From positions 62,001-126,000 of the forward strand of contig CACHVY010000001.1 of assembly GCA_902583455.1 (NCBI GenBank): a stretch of 64,000 nucleotides of DNA. Reading direction: 5' to 3'. Under the pieces are notes generated by a model. It saw only the letters and a program-made list of their open reading frames with translations. It ran no database searches and was not told the DNA's origin. Position numbers and translations under genes: made by a program. This DNA is from an uncultured Pelagibacteraceae bacterium (GTDB lineage: Bacteria > Pseudomonadota > Alphaproteobacteria > Pelagibacterales > Pelagibacteraceae). Each line of letters starts with the position of its first letter. Position 1 is the stretch's first letter. Of this stretch, positions 61,748 through 64,000 are shown piece after piece.

Positions 61748-61774
61748 AAAAAAAAGGGGGCCATTGGCCCCCTT
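61748..61774 (-). terminator. Intrinsic terminator/attenuator between dctP and dctQ
   Basis: On the minus strand the stem AAGGGGGCC/GGCCCCCTT, with a 3-base loop, is followed by a run of eight U residues in all. It lies about 20 bases after the dctP stop codon. It is the only GC-rich hairpin with a U-run that I found in the window. In the opposite direction there is no T-run. It probably lets dctP be made in excess over the membrane subunits. Confidence 0.85.
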
Positions 61775-61793
61775 AATTAAGATTATATCTTGA

Positions 61794-62948
61794 TTATATT
61801 TTTACTTTAGCAATTGGTCCAAACTCATTTTCATAAGCTAACTTGTAATTAGGCTGATTCATCAGCAAGTATTTCATTACTCTCTTAGCGTATGCTTTTT
61901 GAGAATCGACGATTTTCTTAAAGAAAGGATCTTTCTTATTGAAATCACCGATAACTTTATCCCAACCTTTTAACTGTTGAGCTAAAATTTCATCTGAAGT
62001 TTGGTAAACATTTACTTTATGTTGATTCATTAATTTAGATAAATCAGCTGAATATCTAACTAAAGCTTTAAAGTAGTTATCTGTGTTTGCAGCGTAAGCA
62101 GCATTTTTCAATATTGCTTTATTTGCTGGTGACAGACTATTAAATGTTTTATTGTTAATTGGTATTTCAAACATCTCTTGAGATTGGTGGAAGCTTCCTA
62201 AGTGATAATGCTTAGACACATCTTGCATACCAAACTGAGAATCTGAAGTTGGGTTGTTAAACTCAGCTGCTTCAATCAAACCAGTTTTCATAGCTGGTTG
62301 GATTTCACCACCTGGTAACTGTCTTACGACCATTCCCATTGCAGTAAGAACGTTAGTAGCAAGACCAACTGTTCTGTACTTCATACCTTTAACGTCAGAT
62401 ACTTTTGTTACGTTCTTTTTAAACCAACCGAAAGGTTGTGCTGGCATAGGCATGTGGAATACACCTGTATAATCGAAACCAACTTTTGCAAGTGTTTCTT
62501 CATATAGTTTTCTTCCGCCACCGTACTCCATCCATCCCATTACTTCTTGAGATGACATACCGTATGATGGTCCAGTACCAAATAATGATGCTGCTGGATT
62601 TTTACCATACCAATAAGCAGTTACCCAGTGTCCCATATCTACAGCACCTGAACTTACCGCTTGACCGATCTCACTAGTCTTTACAACTGCTCCAACTGGT
62701 TGAAGATCGATTTTTAAAGAACCGCCAGACATGTCGCTAACCATTTTGCAATAGTCTCCTGCCATTTCAAAAAAGATGTTAGCACCACTTGGCCATGCAG
62801 CTTGCATTTTTAGAGTTTGTGGAGCTCCGAATGCAATGTTTGGCATTGCTACTGCTGCTGTTGCTGCTGCACCAGTTGCTGCCGCTGCCTTAAAGAACTT
62901 ACGTCTTGAAGGAATTTTTCCCTTCAACGATTTTTTTTCTTTAATCAT
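61794..62948 (-). CDS. dctP: TRAP transporter solute-binding protein, TakP-like
   Basis: This periplasmic solute-binding protein has 384 residues. A twin-arginine-type signal is visible (KIPSRRKFFKAAAATGAAAT, ending near NIAFGAPQ). The mature part has the AAWPSGANIFFEMA start, then GHWVTAYWYGKNPAASLFG near residue 105 and KGMKYRTVGLATNVLTAMGM near 185. It also has LPGGEIQPAMKTGLIEAAEF near 215 with NNPTSDSQFG, all resembling TakP, which binds 2-oxo acids. The binding Arg (in KYRTVGL) is present. A strong AGAGGAGA ribosome-binding site (62954-62961) fits high expression. Confidence 0.92.
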   Translation of the reverse strand: MIKEKKSLKGKIPSRRKFFKAAAATGAAATAAVAMPNIAFGAPQTLKMQAAWPSGANIFFEMAGDYCKMVSDMSGGSLKIDLQPVGAVVKTSEIGQAVSSGAVDMGHWVTAYWYGKNPAASLFGTGPSYGMSSQEVMGWMEYGGGRKLYEETLAKVGFDYTGVFHMPMPAQPFGWFKKNVTKVSDVKGMKYRTVGLATNVLTAMGMVVRQLPGGEIQPAMKTGLIEAAEFNNPTSDSQFGMQDVSKHYHLGSFHQSQEMFEIPINNKTFNSLSPANKAILKNAAYAANTDNYFKALVRYSADLSKLMNQHKVNVYQTSDEILAQQLKGWDKVIGDFNKKDPFFKKIVDSQKAYAKRVMKYLLMNQPNYKLAYENEFGPIAKVKI

Positions 62949-62953
62949 TTATT

Positions 62954-62961
62954 TCTCCTCT
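62954..62961 (-). promoter_or_regulatory. Strong Shine-Dalgarno of dctP
   Basis: On the minus strand AGAGGAGA lies 5-6 bases before the dctP ATG, one of the few near-perfect anti-16S matches here. Together with the terminator after dctP it points to high expression of the binding protein. Confidence 0.75.
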
Positions 62962-63066
62962 ATTAGTTAATTAACTTGATATTATTAAAGCACAAAATGA
63001 ACTTGGAGTCTTAGGTTAAAATTGTTCTAAACTTAATTTTTTACAACTATTGGTAGTATATATTTA

Positions 63067-64000
63067 TCAATTTACTTTATTTTTGCAGTTACCCGTTTTG
63101 AAAAATTCCTCAATGTTATCAATAGCAAGATTAGCCATTGCTGTTCTAGTTTCTTTAGTTGCACTTCCAAGATGAGGTAGTATGAAAACACTTTTATGTA
63201 TAAGATATCCTGGGTTTAAATTAGGTTCGTTTTTATAAACATCTAAACCTGCTGCATAAACTTTTCTTCTATCTAATGCATCCAATAAAGCTTCATCGTC
63301 TACTATATCTCCTCTAGCTACATTAGTTACCACTGCACCTTTTGGTAAATACTCTAGAGTTTCTTTATTTATAAGATTAATCGTTTCTTTTGAGGCTGGA
63401 CAACATACAGATAATACATCTGAAACTTCCATTAAACTTTTTAGATTATCATGATAAGTAGCTCCTTGTTCTTTGTCAGAGCTTAATTTAGATCTATTGT
63501 GGTAATGTATTATCATACCAAGCGACTTTGCTATCTTAGCAATTTTTTGACCGATACGTCCCATCCCTAAAATTCCTAACCTTGAGCCAGTTAATTGTTT
63601 ACCAATCAAATAGTCTGCTGACCATTTCCAATTAGACTCTTTTGCTGCTTGAATACCTTCACTTGCTCTTCTACAAGCTCCTAGAATTAACAATATTCCT
63701 ATTTCAGCTGTAGCATCTGTTAAAACATCTGGTGTGTTTGTAACTGCTATATTTCTTTTTTTTGCAGCTACTAAATCAATATTGCCAAATCCTACAGCAA
63801 AATTTGATAAAATTTTTATACTCTCTGGTAATTTATTGATAGTTGCCTCATCCATTTTATCAGTTAGCGATGTTAATATTCCATCACAACCTTGACTTAA
63901 TTCCACTAATTTAGATTGAGAATAAAGTTCATCATTCAAATTCAGTTTAGCCTCCCATAACTTTGAAGCTTTTTCCTCATTTGATCTTAGAAGTTTTCTG
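63067..64000 (-). CDS. D-2-hydroxyacid dehydrogenase (glyoxylate/hydroxypyruvate reductase type), 5' end off window
   Basis: This is an NAD(P)H-dependent 2-hydroxyacid dehydrogenase. The frame stays open to the last base, and the extra upstream residues (RKLLRSNEEKASKLWEAK) read as family N-terminus, so a TTG at 63939 is not the real start. Visible parts are FAVGFGNIDLVAAKKR, the NAD motif LGILGMGRIGQKIAKIAKSL, catalytic Arg in NVARGDIVDDEALLDAL, Glu in DVYKNEPNLN and His in LPHLGSATKETR. It resembles glyoxylate reductase (GyaR). It lies upstream of the TRAP genes on the same strand with a 118-base gap, so metabolism of the imported acid is possible. Confidence 0.9.
   Translation of the reverse strand, partial: RKLLRSNEEKASKLWEAKLNLNDELYSQSKLVELSQGCDGILTSLTDKMDEATINKLPESIKILSNFAVGFGNIDLVAAKKRNIAVTNTPDVLTDATAEIGILLILGACRRASEGIQAAKESNWKWSADYLIGKQLTGSRLGILGMGRIGQKIAKIAKSLGMIIHYHNRSKLSSDKEQGATYHDNLKSLMEVSDVLSVCCPASKETINLINKETLEYLPKGAVVTNVARGDIVDDEALLDALDRRKVYAAGLDVYKNEPNLNPGYLIHKSVFILPHLGSATKETRTAMANLAIDNIEEFFKTGNCKNKVN

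Noticed and set aside
61781-61801. Short direct repeat (gattatat twice) near the dctP stop
   Set aside because: Eight AT-rich bases repeated once are expected by chance in this composition.

Overview
The window looks like a chromosomal segment of a SAR11-clade alphaproteobacterium (Candidatus Pelagibacter or a close relative). The DNA is very AT-rich, and genes are packed end to end with 1-20 nt overlaps. There is no mobile element, CRISPR array, tRNA or rRNA that I can recognise. Marker genes fit this placement: a 369-residue DMSP demethylase (dmdA) next to dmdB and dmdC, a class I lysyl-tRNA synthetase, a SAM-II-type riboswitch in front of metX, and a TakP-like TRAP transporter. No stretch longer than about 180 bases lacks a gene. 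The longest gaps are the metX leader (12679-12854) and the ffh/dapF divergent region (54662-54820).

Layout. 1-3909: the 3' part of an agmatinase/arginase-family gene, then on the minus strand a queuosine-precursor transporter, rpmB, pyrD and lysK. 3995-10701 (plus): trkH, an AmpG-like permease, a cytosolic NlpC/P60 peptidase, and two tandem TPR-sulfotransferase paralogues. 10698-12678 (minus): tyrA and hisC. 12739-15282 (plus): a promoter, the SAM-II riboswitch, metX, metW and gloB. 15293-21884 (plus): rplU, rpmA, obgE, proB, proA, nadD, rsfS, ctpA, rppH. 21877-54661 (minus): one unbroken minus-strand block read as ffh, rpsP, trmD, rplS, leuC, leuD, leuB, dmdC, dmdB, an alpha/beta hydrolase, dmdA, asd, sdhCDAB, mmsA, mdh, sucCD, sucAB, lpdA, priA, then after a 117-nt gap atpHAGDC. 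54821-56550 (plus): dapF and ftsY. 56554-64000 (minus): a 2-hydroxyacid dehydrogenase (5' end off the window), dctP, dctQ, dctM, an amidase, a 58-residue membrane protein, an EamA-type exporter and an alpha/beta hydrolase.

How it fits together. The minus block carries most of the lower TCA cycle, from 2-oxoglutarate to oxaloacetate, plus the F1 part of ATP synthase. It also carries the DMSP demethylation genes that release methanethiol. MetX, on the other side of the window and under a SAM sensor, makes the acetylhomoserine that can accept reduced sulfur. SAR11 is known to lack assimilatory sulfate reduction, so the two parts are plausibly linked by sulfur supply, although the acceptor enzyme (MetY) is not in this window. 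AmpG plus NlpC/P60 suggests muropeptide import and degradation. The TRAP cluster suggests uptake of a small organic acid.

Most worth a second look: a structured leader with two mutually exclusive helices in front of ffh; a 107-bp perfectly identical tract inside otherwise diverged sulfotransferase paralogues (gene conversion); an uncharacterised hydrolase translationally locked inside the dmd operon; a strong intrinsic terminator between dctP and dctQ; and an overlooked 58-residue membrane protein gene.
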